Assembly (NCBI GenBank): GCA_038893495.1
Contig: JAWARJ010000001.1
Location: 1,043,824-1,107,823 of the forward strand
Reading direction: 5' to 3'
Source of the DNA: Thermoproteus sp.
GTDB taxonomy: Archaea; Thermoproteota; Thermoprotei; Thermoproteales; Thermoproteaceae
DNA: 64,000 bases
Shown here: piece by piece, positions 8,426-17,873 of the stretch
How the letters are laid out: the number at the start of each line of letters is the position of its first letter
How positions within the stretch are numbered: the stretch's first letter is position 1
Translations under genes and position numbers: made by a program
The notes under the pieces: generated by a model
Told to the model about the DNA's origin: nothing
Seen by the model: the letters and a program-made list of their open reading frames with translations, nothing else
The model's database searches: none

Positions 8426-9552
8426 TCCCGCTGGAGCTCTTGAGGGTAAAAAGGCGGGGGGAGCTGGTCGCGCCGTTATATCTACGCGACCTCAAGCCCG
8501 CCGAATATGTGCTCCGCGCGTATAGGCCGGGCGCGAGGCTCAAAGACGCCAGAAAGGCCGTCGAGGAGGCTCCTCTGGACTCCAAATTGGCCAGGGGGCT
8601 CGCCCACATAGTCGAGAAATACATTGTCGTGGAGCCCGTCGATAAGAAGCTTCTGACCAAAGTGAGAATTGAAGTGTTTAGGGAGGCCGCCAAGGCGCAT
8701 CCAATACTCGACGAGGCGGCTAGGTCTAGGGTGCTGTCGTCGGTCGCGGCGCGGCTTAAGATGCGGATGGAGGATGTGGAGAAGGCGCTCTTGAAGGTAC
8801 ACGAGGACGAATTGACGATAATGGAGGCCCCCCGCATAACGCCCGAGGAGCTAGTCGCCCTATACAACACGTCGTTGATACAGGCGCTGTTGTTTAGGTC
8901 TAGGCGCATGTCCCTCTACGTCGAGGCGGGCGGCTCTCAGATAAAGGAGTTGACGCGGGCCCTCAAGAGGCTCGGGCTCATGTACGTCGCTGAGAAGAGG
9001 GGCGCGGGGATAACGATGGACATAGACGGCCCGGCGTCTCTGCTCAAACAGACCGAGCGCTACGGGACCAGGCTGGCCAAGCTAGTCCCCTACATCGCGT
9101 CGGCCGGCGACTGGCGCATAGAGGCGGAAATAAGCCTATACGGGAGGTCCTATAGGTTTGTCGAGTCTAAAGCCACCGCGCCGGAGCTCTCCACAAGGGA
9201 CCCAGAGCCCCTCCAGTTCGACAGCTACGTCGAGCAGGAATTTTACGCCAAAATCTCCCAATTGTGCCGGGCGGAAAGGGAGCCGGAGGCCCTCGTGGTC
9301 GACGGGAGGATATTCATACCCGACTTCAAGGTCGGAGAGCTGTACGTAGAAATAGTGGGGTTCTGGACCCCCGACTATATAGCTAGGAAATACGAAAAAC
9401 TGGCCTCGGCCAAGATACCCCTATTGGTGTTGGTGGACGAGAAGCTCGCCTTAGCCTCCTGGAGGAGCCTGCCGCATTACGTAGTAGTGTTCAAAGAGAG
9501 GCCGAGGCTCAGCGACGTCTTTAAGTACATAAAGCCCTATTGCAGACGGTAG
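8422..9552 (+). CDS. bax1: Bax1-like nuclease (DUF790), XPB partner
   Basis: 376 residues, DUF790/Bax1 family. Bax1 is a structure-specific nuclease that binds archaeal XPB and cuts bubble DNA in repair. Visible are the N-terminal LRVKRRGELVAPLYL and YNTSLIQALLFRSRRM, typical of the family, and a restriction-endonuclease-like C-terminal core. That core includes FDSYVEQEF, VDGRIFIPDFKVGELYVEIVGFW (Asp and Glu spaced as in PD-ExK nucleases) and LLVLVDEK. The GTG start overlaps the XPB stop by 4 nt, so translation is coupled. This conserved arrangement makes the call firm. Confidence 0.85.
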   Translation: MIPLELLRVKRRGELVAPLYLRDLKPAEYVLRAYRPGARLKDARKAVEEAPLDSKLARGLAHIVEKYIVVEPVDKKLLTKVRIEVFREAAKAHPILDEAARSRVLSSVAARLKMRMEDVEKALLKVHEDELTIMEAPRITPEELVALYNTSLIQALLFRSRRMSLYVEAGGSQIKELTRALKRLGLMYVAEKRGAGITMDIDGPASLLKQTERYGTRLAKLVPYIASAGDWRIEAEISLYGRSYRFVESKATAPELSTRDPEPLQFDSYVEQEFYAKISQLCRAEREPEALVVDGRIFIPDFKVGELYVEIVGFWTPDYIARKYEKLASAKIPLLVLVDEKLALASWRSLPHYVVVFKERPRLSDVFKYIKPYCRR

Positions 9553-9583
9553 CGGAACTATTATAAGAGGGCTATAGTAGGTC

Positions 9584-10777
9584 ATGGAGTCGAGGGCCGT
9601 CGAACTGCTGTCCGGCATGATAAAAATACCGACGGTCAATCCGCCCGGCGAGAAGTATCTAGAATTCGTGGAGTTCGCCGAGAGGATACTGAAGGGGCTC
9701 GGGATGGACGTCGAGGTGGTCGAAGTGCCCAAGGCTGTGGTTAAAAGCGCGTGTCCCGAATGTGTGGACTATCCACGCTATATCCTGTTGGCCAGGATAG
9801 GCGAGCCCAAGGTACACTTCAATGGGCACTACGATGTGGTGCCCCCAGGTCCGGAGGCCAGCTGGGTTGTCACTAAGCCCTTCGAGCCCCGTTATATAAA
9901 CGGCCGGCTCTACGGGAGGGGAGCCGTCGACATGAAGGGCGGCTTGACGTCCATAATCCTCGCCGCAGAGGCGGCCATTAGGGAGGGGCTTAAGAACTTC
10001 GAGATATCGTTCGTCCCTGACGAGGAGATAGGCGGGGTCTCCGGCGCCGGCTATCTGGCAGATTCAGGCAAAATAAAGGCCCCATGGGCCGTAATCGCGG
10101 AGGGCTCGGGCGTGGACAACATATGGATAGGACATAGGGGCCTCGTCTGGTTTTTAGTGGAGGTCTACGGGAAGCAGGTACACGGCTCTACGCCGTGGTT
10201 GGGCCTAAATGCGTTCGAGGGGGCCGTCAAGATAGCCAATAAGATCATAGATGAGTACATCCCGTCGCTCTCGGCTAAACGCAGCAACTACGAATTCGAA
10301 GACCCGAGAGGCGCCGTGCCCACTTTGACCATTGGCGGTGAGGTGAGGGGGTCCGTCAAGACAAATGTGGTGCCTGGCTACTTCGCGTTTACTCTAGATA
10401 GACGCCTCATACCCGAGGAGAACGTTGAGGAGGTCAAAAAAGAGGTGGAGGACTTCATAAAGAGGGCCGCCAAGGGGCTCGACCACAGAGTTGAGGTCAA
10501 GGTGATAAACGAGTCGGAGGCCGCTGTGGTGCCTCCCGACCATCCCCTAGTGAAGACGCTCGAAGCGGCCGTGGCGAAAGTCAGGGGGAGGACGCCGAGA
10601 AAGACTATATGTATAGGCGGCCTGGACGCCAGATTCTTCGTGAGGCGCGGAATACCCACAGTGACCTACGGACCCGGGCCTGAAAGCACGGCGCACGCCC
10701 CAGACGAATTCGTAGAGATAGCCCAGGTAATAGACGTGGCCAAATCCTACCTGGAGCTTTTACGGAGTCTTAAATGA
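9584..10777 (+). CDS. M20-family metallopeptidase/deacylase
   Basis: 397 residues, M20 family (succinyl-diaminopimelate desuccinylase, acetylornithine deacetylase and relatives). Metal-site motifs are in place: FNGHYDVVPPG, GRGAVDMKGG, PDEEIGG (catalytic Glu-Glu), a long dimerisation insert starting at HRGLVWFLVEVYGKQVHGS, and the final HAPDEF His. The exact substrate (N-acyl amino acid or dipeptide) cannot be set. The ATG at 9584 lies about 25 nt after a TATA-like ATTATAAGAG. Its stop overlaps the next start (ATGA), so it heads a four-gene operon to 13426. Confidence 0.82.
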   Translation: MESRAVELLSGMIKIPTVNPPGEKYLEFVEFAERILKGLGMDVEVVEVPKAVVKSACPECVDYPRYILLARIGEPKVHFNGHYDVVPPGPEASWVVTKPFEPRYINGRLYGRGAVDMKGGLTSIILAAEAAIREGLKNFEISFVPDEEIGGVSGAGYLADSGKIKAPWAVIAEGSGVDNIWIGHRGLVWFLVEVYGKQVHGSTPWLGLNAFEGAVKIANKIIDEYIPSLSAKRSNYEFEDPRGAVPTLTIGGEVRGSVKTNVVPGYFAFTLDRRLIPEENVEEVKKEVEDFIKRAAKGLDHRVEVKVINESEAAVVPPDHPLVKTLEAAVAKVRGRTPRKTICIGGLDARFFVRRGIPTVTYGPGPESTAHAPDEFVEIAQVIDVAKSYLELLRSLK

Positions 10778-11715
10778 GACTCGTTCTGGCCATCGGCGGG
10801 GGCGGCGACATAGTGACCGCGTCGGCGCTAGCCGTCAAGCTAGGCGCGGACGTGGGGCTGTTGCCGTGGGAGCGCTACGTCGTAGACCCGGTGCCGGGCC
10901 CCTTGACGCGTAGAGACTTCGTCAACGCGGAGGGCGAAAACCCTCTATTCGTCATAGGACCCGAGACGCGCGCAATAAGGCGCAATAGGACCATAACGCC
11001 GCAGGGAGCTTGCGTTTCTTCTATCATCGGCAAGAAGGTCTACGCCATATCGCCCGACAGCCCGCCTTCCGTTATTGCGAATGCGCTTTCCTCTCATTTC
11101 GACGAAATTATAGGGGTCGACGTGGGCGGCGACGTCCTCGCGTGCGGTTGCGAGTACGATTTGCACTCGCCTCTCGCCGACTCCTACTCTTTAGCTGTCC
11201 TCAAACGGGCTGAAGATCTAGGCGTTAGGGCGGAAGTCGCCGTGGCGGGCCTCGGGGCGGATGGAGAGCTCGATAGAGGCTATTTGGTCGAGAGGGCCTC
11301 CCGTGCGGCCGCTATCGGAGGCCTTTTGGGCTATTACGCCCTGGAGCCTCCGGAGATTCCGCTACTCGAACAGCTAATATCTAAATGTGTAACTGAGGCT
11401 TCCAGGAATGTCTTGAGGGCGCTTAAAGGGGAATATGGGGAAGTCCCCATTAGGGCCGGCGCGAGGCGTGCATATATAGACATATTTACGCCGATCTTTA
11501 TCCGCTTCAAGCCGAGCGCCTTGATTCCTATGAATAAGATCGCCAAGGCGATATACGAAAACGACTGGGATATATTTAAGGCCGCGTTGGAGTTGAGGAA
11601 AATGGGATACACCACCGAATACGACTTCGAGAACTACATAGCCGCCGGATTGCCCCCCTCTGAGGCCCTCGCCAAGGCTAAAGCCGATAGGAGGTGTAGT
11701 TGCGAGGAGACATGA
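10774..11715 (+). CDS. DUF1152 family protein
   Basis: 313 residues. The N-terminal IGGGGDIVTASALAVKLGADVGLLPWERYVVDPVPGP is diagnostic of the DUF1152 family, archaeal proteins of unknown function. Other family-like segments are VDVGGDVLACG near the middle and VAGLGADGELDRGYL; FDIYE-type DWDIFKAALELRKMGYTTEYD occurs near the C terminus. The last residues (DRRCSCEET) are cysteine-rich. There is no signal peptide or membrane segment. It overlaps both neighbours by 4 nt, inside the M20-DUF1152-ADH-DtdA operon. I cannot assign an activity; the glycine-rich N terminus suggests nucleotide binding. Confidence 0.75.
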   Translation: MRLVLAIGGGGDIVTASALAVKLGADVGLLPWERYVVDPVPGPLTRRDFVNAEGENPLFVIGPETRAIRRNRTITPQGACVSSIIGKKVYAISPDSPPSVIANALSSHFDEIIGVDVGGDVLACGCEYDLHSPLADSYSLAVLKRAEDLGVRAEVAVAGLGADGELDRGYLVERASRAAAIGGLLGYYALEPPEIPLLEQLISKCVTEASRNVLRALKGEYGEVPIRAGARRAYIDIFTPIFIRFKPSALIPMNKIAKAIYENDWDIFKAALELRKMGYTTEYDFENYIAAGLPPSEALAKAKADRRCSCEET

Positions 11716-12683
11716 AGGCCGTAAGGCTGGTAAAATTTGGGAGCCCCGGCGAGGCGTTGAGGCTCGTAGAGCTCGACGAGCCTAAGCCGGGAGGCGGCGA
11801 GGTGTTAGTGAAAATAGAAGCCGCCGGGGTCTGCGGCCGCGATTTAGTCGTCCGTAAAGGCGCTTTTCCCCATGTGCGGCTCCCCATAACGCCAGGCCAT
11901 GAAGGTGTCGGCAGGGTCGTAGAGGTGGGCCCCGGCGTCGAGAAGGACCTAGTAGGGCAGAGAGTCTTCGTGGCCCCCGCTCTATACGACGGAACTTGTG
12001 AATACTGTAGGCGTGGGTTGGAAAATTTATGTAGAAACGCCCAATATTTGGGCGAGCATAGAGATGGCACATACGCCGAGTATGTAGTCCTGCCCTCTAA
12101 TTTTGTATATCCATTCCACGGCGTAGATCCCAGAGAGGCGGTCCTGGCCACCGACGTGATCCCGACAGCCGTAGCGTCGGTCAGGAGGGTCGATGTGGAG
12201 GGCAAGAGAGTTTTGGTCGTAGGCGGCGGGGGGACGGGGCTATATATAGCTCAGGTGGCCAAATTGAGGGGGGCCGACGTCTACATATCGACTAGATCTG
12301 CCGAGAAGGCAAAGGCCTATAGCTCCCTAGGCCTGGAGATATATAGGGAGGGCATGAAGGACTTCGATGTGGTTTTCGACACGGTGGGCTCGCCCACCAT
12401 AGAGGGCTCGATCAGGCTGGCCAAGAGGAACGGCGTCGTCGTGCTTATAGGCAACGTGACCGGCGAGAAGGCCGTGTTGAGTCCAGCCCTACTGATATTG
12501 AGGCAGGTGGCGGTGCTGGGCCATATGGCCTACAAGCCGTGGGACGTATATGAAGGCCTAGACCTCTTGAGGCGCGGCTTAATAAAGCCGATATATACCG
12601 AATATAAACTCTCAGATGCGGCTAGAGCCCACGAGGACATGGAGGCGGGGAGGGTGTTGGGGAGGGCCGTATTGACGCCGTGA
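11712..12683 (+). CDS. Zinc-dependent alcohol dehydrogenase (MDR family)
   Basis: 323 residues from the ATG at 11712, which overlaps the previous stop (ATGA); an upstream in-frame TTG at 11700 is less likely. Medium-chain dehydrogenase features are the catalytic Cys in GVCGRDL, TPGHEGVG with the His and Glu, and the Rossmann motif VVGGGGTGLYIAQ. The structural zinc lobe has GTCEYCRRGLENLC, which shows three of the usual four cysteines, so the structural zinc may be altered or absent. It oxidises alcohols or reduces aldehydes with NAD(P); the substrate is unknown. It overlaps DtdA by 4 nt. Confidence 0.82.
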   Translation: MKAVRLVKFGSPGEALRLVELDEPKPGGGEVLVKIEAAGVCGRDLVVRKGAFPHVRLPITPGHEGVGRVVEVGPGVEKDLVGQRVFVAPALYDGTCEYCRRGLENLCRNAQYLGEHRDGTYAEYVVLPSNFVYPFHGVDPREAVLATDVIPTAVASVRRVDVEGKRVLVVGGGGTGLYIAQVAKLRGADVYISTRSAEKAKAYSSLGLEIYREGMKDFDVVFDTVGSPTIEGSIRLAKRNGVVVLIGNVTGEKAVLSPALLILRQVAVLGHMAYKPWDVYEGLDLLRRGLIKPIYTEYKLSDAARAHEDMEAGRVLGRAVLTP

Positions 12684-13426
12684 TCGCGCTGGCGATATCG
12701 GCGGATCCCGTCTCCAAGGGCCTAGCCAAGATTTTAGGCCTGCAGGAAGCTCCCGGCGCCTCGACGTTTTATACAATCCAGTGGAGGGGAATTATGGTGG
12801 TGTTCCATAAAGGCGACTCGGTCGAAGTGCCGCCCGAGGACGAACTGAAGAAGTTGGGGATACGGCATCTGGTAGTGCCTTCACGGCACGAAATGGCCAA
12901 GCCCAGGCCCATGATGACTGCACACACTCCGGGCGTCGCCCCGTCGTTGTCGGTAGCGCACGCCGGCTTGAAGTCTTGGCTATTTAGGCGTATATGTTCC
13001 GCGAAGCCGGAGGAGTACGATTGTTCCATGGAGGCGACACACCACGGGCCCAATACCGATGAGGTGAGTGTGACGTTTATAGAGATAGGTAGCACCGAAA
13101 GGGAGTGGAAAGATGAGCGCGCCCTCAAGGCCCTGGCCTCAGCCGTTGAGGACATGCCCTCATACGAGCCCGGAGGGGCGCCTGTAGCCATGACGGTGGG
13201 CGATCTACACTACTCCCTCGCGACTCAAGACGTCCTTCAGGGCCTTATCGATTTGGGCCACGTGGTGCACAAAGATGTAGTTACGGCGGATTTGGTCCTA
13301 GAGGCATTATATAAACATGTAGAGAAACCCCAAAAAGTTATAGTATATAAGAAGAGCATAAAGGGCCCCGTCAGGCGCGGGGTTCTCGACGTGTTGAAGG
13401 GCGCGGAAATCGAAATACGCGGATAA
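12680..13426 (+). CDS. dtdA: Archaeal D-aminoacyl-tRNA deacylase
   Basis: 248 residues, DtdA (GEK1-like) family, which removes D-amino acids wrongly loaded on tRNA. Signature segments are TAHTPGVAPSLSVAHAGL, MEATHHGP with the paired histidines, and VGDLHYS near the C-terminal third. The GTG start overlaps the alcohol dehydrogenase stop (GTGA). It is the last gene of the operon starting at 9584; the next gene has its own TATA-like box. Confidence 0.87.
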   Translation: MIALAISADPVSKGLAKILGLQEAPGASTFYTIQWRGIMVVFHKGDSVEVPPEDELKKLGIRHLVVPSRHEMAKPRPMMTAHTPGVAPSLSVAHAGLKSWLFRRICSAKPEEYDCSMEATHHGPNTDEVSVTFIEIGSTEREWKDERALKALASAVEDMPSYEPGGAPVAMTVGDLHYSLATQDVLQGLIDLGHVVHKDVVTADLVLEALYKHVEKPQKVIVYKKSIKGPVRRGVLDVLKGAEIEIRG

Positions 13427-13466
13427 ATGAGTACTAGAATTAATAATTCTGGGCGTTTTGAAGTTT

Positions 13467-13769
13467 ATGGACGACGCAGTGAGGGCACGCGTCGACGCGT
13501 TGGTGAAAAATGCGGCTACTCCCATACTTGACAAAATAGCTAAAGGAAAGAAAATAAACACTGAGGAGTTACTCCTAGTTTCATTATATTTACTTTCGTT
13601 GAAGATAGACGACATAAGGAATTCTTTGGACGAAATAGCGCGTGGGGTTCAACGGCTAAACGAACTCCCACCCGTATTGAAACAAAACAACCTAGACGTA
13701 ATGGCTAAATTGAACGAGATACTCGAAGAGCTCAAGAAGATGCAAGCCTTTGGGGTTGAGGAGGCTTAG
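13467..13769 (+). CDS. Small helical protein of unknown function
   Basis: 100 residues from ATG at 13467. An in-frame TTG at 13458 exists, but a TATA-like ATTAATAATT at 13438-13448 puts the leaderless start at the ATG. The protein is almost entirely helical and charged, with heptad-like leucines (LLVSLYLLSLKIDDIRNSL and NLDVMAKLNEILEELKKM), so a coiled coil or helical bundle is likely. There is no membrane segment. I recognise no family. It stands alone between dtdA and a decayed gene on the other strand. Confidence 0.6.
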   Translation: MDDAVRARVDALVKNAATPILDKIAKGKKINTEELLLVSLYLLSLKIDDIRNSLDEIARGVQRLNELPPVLKQNNLDVMAKLNEILEELKKMQAFGVEEA

Positions 13770-13785
13770 CTCATAGGATTACCGC

Positions 13786-14370
13786 TCATAATTTGTCGTC
13801 TTTCGGCCTAGAGGTGCCGGCTTGACTCGGCAAGGTGTCCCTCCGCCCCCTCCACGACGGCCTCAAGTCCGGCCGCCACCTCGTAGAGACCCACGTCGAC
13901 CTCATGCCGATGGCGTTTAGGTCGAAGACCGAGCCTATCAATTTCCTGACCCAAGACGCGATTACGCCCCACATTCCCCTCCCCCTCACCTTCTCTCTCA
14001 ACGCCTCATAGACGGCCTCGACCACGGCGAATTCTCGTAACAGTCTCCTCGCCGTCTTCTCGGCTGTAGACCACTGGACCGTACGGCCCAGCTCGGCCGT
14101 TACCGAGACGATACGGCCGGCGACCTCGCCGAGTGGCTCTACCGGCCCGCCGCGGGAGGATGCCCCACACGCGGCTGTACTATAGACATAGGCCAGCCCT
14201 AGAGATGGCCCCGTCGGCATGTAGCCGGTCTGCAGGCGCCATGTTTTGGCGAGGAGTACACCTCGGGGCAGGCGGCGACGATAACGCTGACGGCACATAC
14301 GGCCCCGCCGTGACCGACATGCCCCCGCCACAGACCCGATCCCTGTTCCCCCTCGGCGGGAGACGTGCAA
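13786..14370 (-). pseudogene. Decayed copy of the repeat-family protein at 20871-21437
   Basis: The middle of this frame (about codons 80-150: VAGRIVSVTAELGRTVQWS, STAEKTARRLLREF, VVEAVYEALR) is strongly similar to the intact paralogue at 20871-21437 (EIAGKIVSATAELGRATGWS and so on). Both ends differ: the first 60 codons are Arg/Cys/Gly-rich and look like reading out of frame, and after SVFDLN the similarity stops. It is therefore probably a frameshifted pseudogene, although the frame itself is open for 194 codons. The family looks lineage-specific to Thermoproteales; its function is unknown. Confidence 0.55.
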
Positions 14371-14405
14371 GTAGCAACTTTTAGACGTCTTTATTCTTTG
14401 TAGTT

Positions 14406-15884
14406 GTGGGTTCGAAGATAAGCTCGAAGTATGTGGTAGTTGTGGTTCTAGTTTTGGTCGTCGTCGCGGCCTTGGCGTTTCGCTTTTTGGCCAGGCCGGC
14501 GCGGCCTACGGGGAGTTCCTCTGTGTGGTCAGGCGGCGTCGTGCCGCCTCCCTCCGTGCCTGTCGGCGTGTCTGTTGTGGTGGTCGGCCCTCCGCCCTTT
14601 GTGGAGAATATGACCGCACTGTTTCCAGACGCTAGGCCTATGTCGGCCTCCTCGTTGCCGTACCTACAGAATAACTCAATTGTGTTTATCGATTGGGACT
14701 ACCTACTCAACAACAGCAACGCCACGCTGGCCGTAGAGCACATAAGGCCTCTAATGGATAGGCACATATTCGCCGTATTCGCCGCGGGGAACTCCAGCGA
14801 AGCCCTTAGGCTCGAACTCCTACTGGCCGATATGTGGGCGACGACAAACGGCGCGAAGCCCGTGGCGATACCAATAGTGCCGAACAATAGGGGCCTCCGC
14901 TACGTTGTGATCGCCCCCATGGGACACATCTTAATGATAGCACAGACGAACAAAGAGGGGGCACTACAGAGACTTGCGGCGTGGCTAAACATAACGGGCC
15001 TCGGGGGAGTACAAACAAGCGCGGAGGCACTAGCCCCATACGCACTACAAACAACATCAGGGTATACCTATCATGACTTTTGTGCAGACTTGGCATCCAC
15101 CCCGGGACTTAGCAATGTAGAGAACAGCTACGTCTATTGGTTTGGACAGCAGGAAGCTGGCGACGGTAATGGGACGTTCGTGGTGGATTACTGTTTTGAG
15201 ATGGCTAACCACATAGTTGGCGCTCTACAGGGAGGGGTTCCGTGGACGAGCGCGTGGGCGTATAACTACATAGAGTATGTGCCCTCTCCTACGTTGACCA
15301 ATAATGGCGGTTATATTGTGAGTATGGCTACGTTCCAAGACGCCTACTCGTCCTATGAGTGTTATGCAACTCCCGGCTATACACCACCGGAAGGTTTTTG
15401 TGACTATTCAGGGGTGCCAATGGGCTATTTTACGATAGGCAATTGGTACCCGCAAGCCATATCGACGCCGCAAGTTACGATATCTATTCCAGCCAGTATG
15501 GGCGCTCCTGCGCTTATAGGGCTTGCTTATAATCTTACCATGGTCTTCACCCCAAATGAGAATGTCGGCGTTGGGCAGACGATGAACCAGTATCCCATGG
15601 ACACCGCATTATATGTAGTTTTGCCGTACGGTAGCTCCAAAACGCAGGAGCTCGATCTGCCCGTGGGCTCCTCTGCGTTGATCTATACGGGCTCCCCACG
15701 GCTATTTACTTGCGATTATGAGCTTTGGGGCAGTGGGATTGAGTGGATGGTCTTCTGGCCGAGCCCGCCCATCCCTCTATGGCAGACAATAAACCCAATG
15801 ATAACAATAACCACACCGCAAAACGCCCAGTTCTACGATGGAGCGGCTCTATATATGGCGAGCTGGAGTACATTCTGTTGGTAA
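14406..15884 (+). CDS. Membrane-anchored extracellular protein, unknown family
   Basis: 492 residues. One N-terminal hydrophobic segment (about residues 9-27, VVVVVLVLVVVAALAFRFL) preceded by lysines would anchor or export it. A Pro/Ser-rich linker follows (residues 30-52), then a large ectodomain with many N-glycosylation sequons and paired cysteines in the second half (CADL, CFEM, CYAT, CDYS, CDYEL, final CW). The C-terminal half is rich in Tyr, Pro, Ser and Thr. The GTG start fits a leaderless transcript. Its build resembles the protein at 51832-53754, but I see no clear sequence match. Function unknown; a surface or exported structural role is likely. Confidence 0.7.
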   Translation: MGSKISSKYVVVVVLVLVVVAALAFRFLARPARPTGSSSVWSGGVVPPPSVPVGVSVVVVGPPPFVENMTALFPDARPMSASSLPYLQNNSIVFIDWDYLLNNSNATLAVEHIRPLMDRHIFAVFAAGNSSEALRLELLLADMWATTNGAKPVAIPIVPNNRGLRYVVIAPMGHILMIAQTNKEGALQRLAAWLNITGLGGVQTSAEALAPYALQTTSGYTYHDFCADLASTPGLSNVENSYVYWFGQQEAGDGNGTFVVDYCFEMANHIVGALQGGVPWTSAWAYNYIEYVPSPTLTNNGGYIVSMATFQDAYSSYECYATPGYTPPEGFCDYSGVPMGYFTIGNWYPQAISTPQVTISIPASMGAPALIGLAYNLTMVFTPNENVGVGQTMNQYPMDTALYVVLPYGSSKTQELDLPVGSSALIYTGSPRLFTCDYELWGSGIEWMVFWPSPPIPLWQTINPMITITTPQNAQFYDGAALYMASWSTFCW

Positions 15885-16004
15885 GTTTTTCCTTTCCTTC
15901 TCTACAGTACTGCAACGCCGAGCCGTAAGCTATTCGAGGCCGCTCAGGATATCGTATTGTTACCACAGCCGCACCAAAACAAGCAATCTATCTTTGCTGA
16001 CGGC

Positions 16005-16310
16005 CAGACCCGAGAGGGATATGTATTCTGCGTGGAGGCAGAGGGTTAGACGGTACGTATACTCCGCGCTGAAAGGGCGAGCGGACGGCCGCGGGCGAGG
16101 AAGGTCGGGAGCGACGGCACGGCGGCCATGCAACATTCCAACGAAGACACATGCCGACGCCCTCAACGAGCTTCTGGCTGGTTGCATAGCCCGGGGACGC
16201 TGTACGCGAAAAGAGGCAAAGCCGGAGAAGAGCGGCTGGGCTTGGTATTTCCGCCTATATGGGGCGGATCTCGAAGAACTCGGCGGGCAGTTATATAGGC
16301 TTAAATAGTA
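16005..16310 (+). pseudogene. PaRep2b-like remnant
   Basis: In shifting forward frames this stretch matches the second half of the protein at 54003-54763: YVFCVEAEG near 16020, then a degraded middle, THADALNELLAG, and the well-kept end KSGWAWYFRLYGADLEELG at about 16230-16290. Frameshifts prevent a full reading. The remnant ends just before the promoter of the MYG1-like gene, whose automatic upstream extension (from 16259) runs through it. The 120 bp between 15885 and 16005 hold nothing I recognise. Confidence 0.6.
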
Positions 16311-16324
16311 GATTTGTTTTGCCC

Positions 16325-17482
16325 GTGGACATAATAGCGAGGTACAAGAGGGAGGTAGAAGATGCAAGGAGGATAATATCGGGCGGGCGCTTCGCGGCGG
16401 TGGTGCACAACGGCACTGCTCATGCCGACGACACTATAGCGGCCGCTTTGTTGTATAGGGCGGGGGCAGAGGCGGTCTATAGGCTGGGTCAAAGGGAGGA
16501 GTTGCTGGAAGTCGCCTCGAGGGGTTCAGTCGTGTATGCAGATATAGGCTATAGGCACTACGACGAGCTTAAGGCCAGGGGCGACGTGGCGATTTTAGAC
16601 CACCATGCGCCCAACGGCGAGCCCGAATATACGGAACTTCCATCGTCCTTAATCCAGACAGTTGAGGCGTTGGGCCTTAGGCTAAAGCCTAGAGTCTCCA
16701 TACTGTTTGTGGCGGCGGATCTAGTCGATAGGTTCGGCGCAATTGCGGCTAAAAGGTGGCTGGGGGTCTACGGCGCCTCTTTAAATCAAGGGCTCTCGGC
16801 GTATTTCGGCATGACCGCCAGAGGCGAATATAAGGACGTCAAATTCCTAGATCTAATAGCAGAAGCCGTCCTGTCCGACTTCGACGTAAACGACTTCGCC
16901 GAGTACGCAAAGGCGTTCTGGACGGCGTCCAACATAAACATAGACCCCGATAGGTACCCGAGGACTTTAGGACAGTTGAGGCTCATGAGGCAAGCCGCTA
17001 GGGGCGATGTGACGTCTGTAGCGTTGAGCCAAGACGCGTTTAAGGTAGGCTTCGGGATAGACTTCGCGACGCACGCCGTGTTGGCGGTGCCGCAGTTGGG
17101 CGACTACATCGCCAAGGGCTTGGAGAGATATTTCGGCGAGTCCATAAAGGCGGTGAAGATAGTAGAGGGCAGACAGTACTCTGTGGTGGAGGGGCCCATA
17201 AAGGCCTTTGCCGTTGAGGACAGCGCGCCCCCCACAGCTATATGGAACGCCCTACTCGATCTATCGGTAATAAAGGAGGAGGAGCCCGTAGTCATAGCGG
17301 TTAAAGACATCAGGAACCCCGGCGCCTATTCGCTCTGGCGCCCCGACAGACATAAAGACAGGATAGATTTCCGAAAACTGCAGGGAGACGCCGTCATATT
17401 CAAACACCAGTCGGGCTTCATGGCGGTCGTGAAGGCCGACAGCGCCGAGGAGGCAGTTAGGTATGTCCTTCCGATACTTTAG
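16325..17482 (+). CDS. MYG1/DHH-like phosphoesterase
   Basis: 385 residues from the GTG at 16325. I prefer this start to upstream codons because a TATA-like GCTTAAATAG at 16299-16308 lies about 22-25 nt before it and the upstream codons belong to a PaRep2b remnant. HNGTAHADD (residues 28-36), YADIG (Asp73) and DHH (92-94) match metal-binding motifs of MYG1/DHH-superfamily phosphoesterases or nucleases. The C-terminal half (after 200) has a DHHA1-like character with FKHQSGFMAVV at its end. Substrate unknown; MYG1 relatives are 3'-5' RNA exonucleases. It overlaps the next gene by 20 nt. Confidence 0.65.
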   Translation: MDIIARYKREVEDARRIISGGRFAAVVHNGTAHADDTIAAALLYRAGAEAVYRLGQREELLEVASRGSVVYADIGYRHYDELKARGDVAILDHHAPNGEPEYTELPSSLIQTVEALGLRLKPRVSILFVAADLVDRFGAIAAKRWLGVYGASLNQGLSAYFGMTARGEYKDVKFLDLIAEAVLSDFDVNDFAEYAKAFWTASNINIDPDRYPRTLGQLRLMRQAARGDVTSVALSQDAFKVGFGIDFATHAVLAVPQLGDYIAKGLERYFGESIKAVKIVEGRQYSVVEGPIKAFAVEDSAPPTAIWNALLDLSVIKEEEPVVIAVKDIRNPGAYSLWRPDRHKDRIDFRKLQGDAVIFKHQSGFMAVVKADSAEEAVRYVLPIL

Positions 17483-17873
17483 GCCGACTCAAGACTGGCT
17501 CGAAGAGCTCTGCGCCAAGATATCAGGCGTAAATAAGGCGCCGCCCGAGCTCTCGATCATAGCGGTAGACCCCCCTAGGGAGCTCGACGGCGACGGCATA
17601 ACGCTTTACTTTAAATTTAGAGATAATAAATGTATAGAGGCAAAATTAATACAAGGCAAATTCTATACGAAATATACCCTTTCAGCTAAATATAATGACC
17701 TATTAAAGATGTTGGAAGGCACCCTCTACCCCTTCGCCGCAGTGCCGTTGGGCAAGCTCAAGGTGGAGCGGGGCAGCTTGGGCGAGCTGGCCGACTACAT
17801 GCCGCTGGCCATAGAGATAGTCGAGGCGGCCCGCGATGCGGCCAGGCGGAGGCTCAGCTCACAGACGCGGTAA
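17463..17873 (+). CDS. Conserved-looking small protein, unknown function
   Basis: 136 residues starting at ATG 17463, inside the last 20 nt of the MYG1-like gene, so the two are probably cotranscribed. The protein is soluble, with an alpha-beta pattern: ITLYFKFRDNKCIEAKLIQGKFYTKYTLS suggests paired strands, followed by a helical C-terminal third (ADYMPLAIEIVEAARDAARRRL). I recognise no motif or family. Its 3' end overlaps the convergent pilin-like gene by 20 nt. Confidence 0.6.
   Translation: MSFRYFRPTQDWLEELCAKISGVNKAPPELSIIAVDPPRELDGDGITLYFKFRDNKCIEAKLIQGKFYTKYTLSAKYNDLLKMLEGTLYPFAAVPLGKLKVERGSLGELADYMPLAIEIVEAARDAARRRLSSQTR

Noticed and set aside
14406-15884. Homology between the surface proteins at 14406 and 51832
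   Set aside because: Both have an N-terminal anchor, stalk and Tyr/Ser-rich ectodomain, but I could not align specific motifs; similar composition alone is not evidence.
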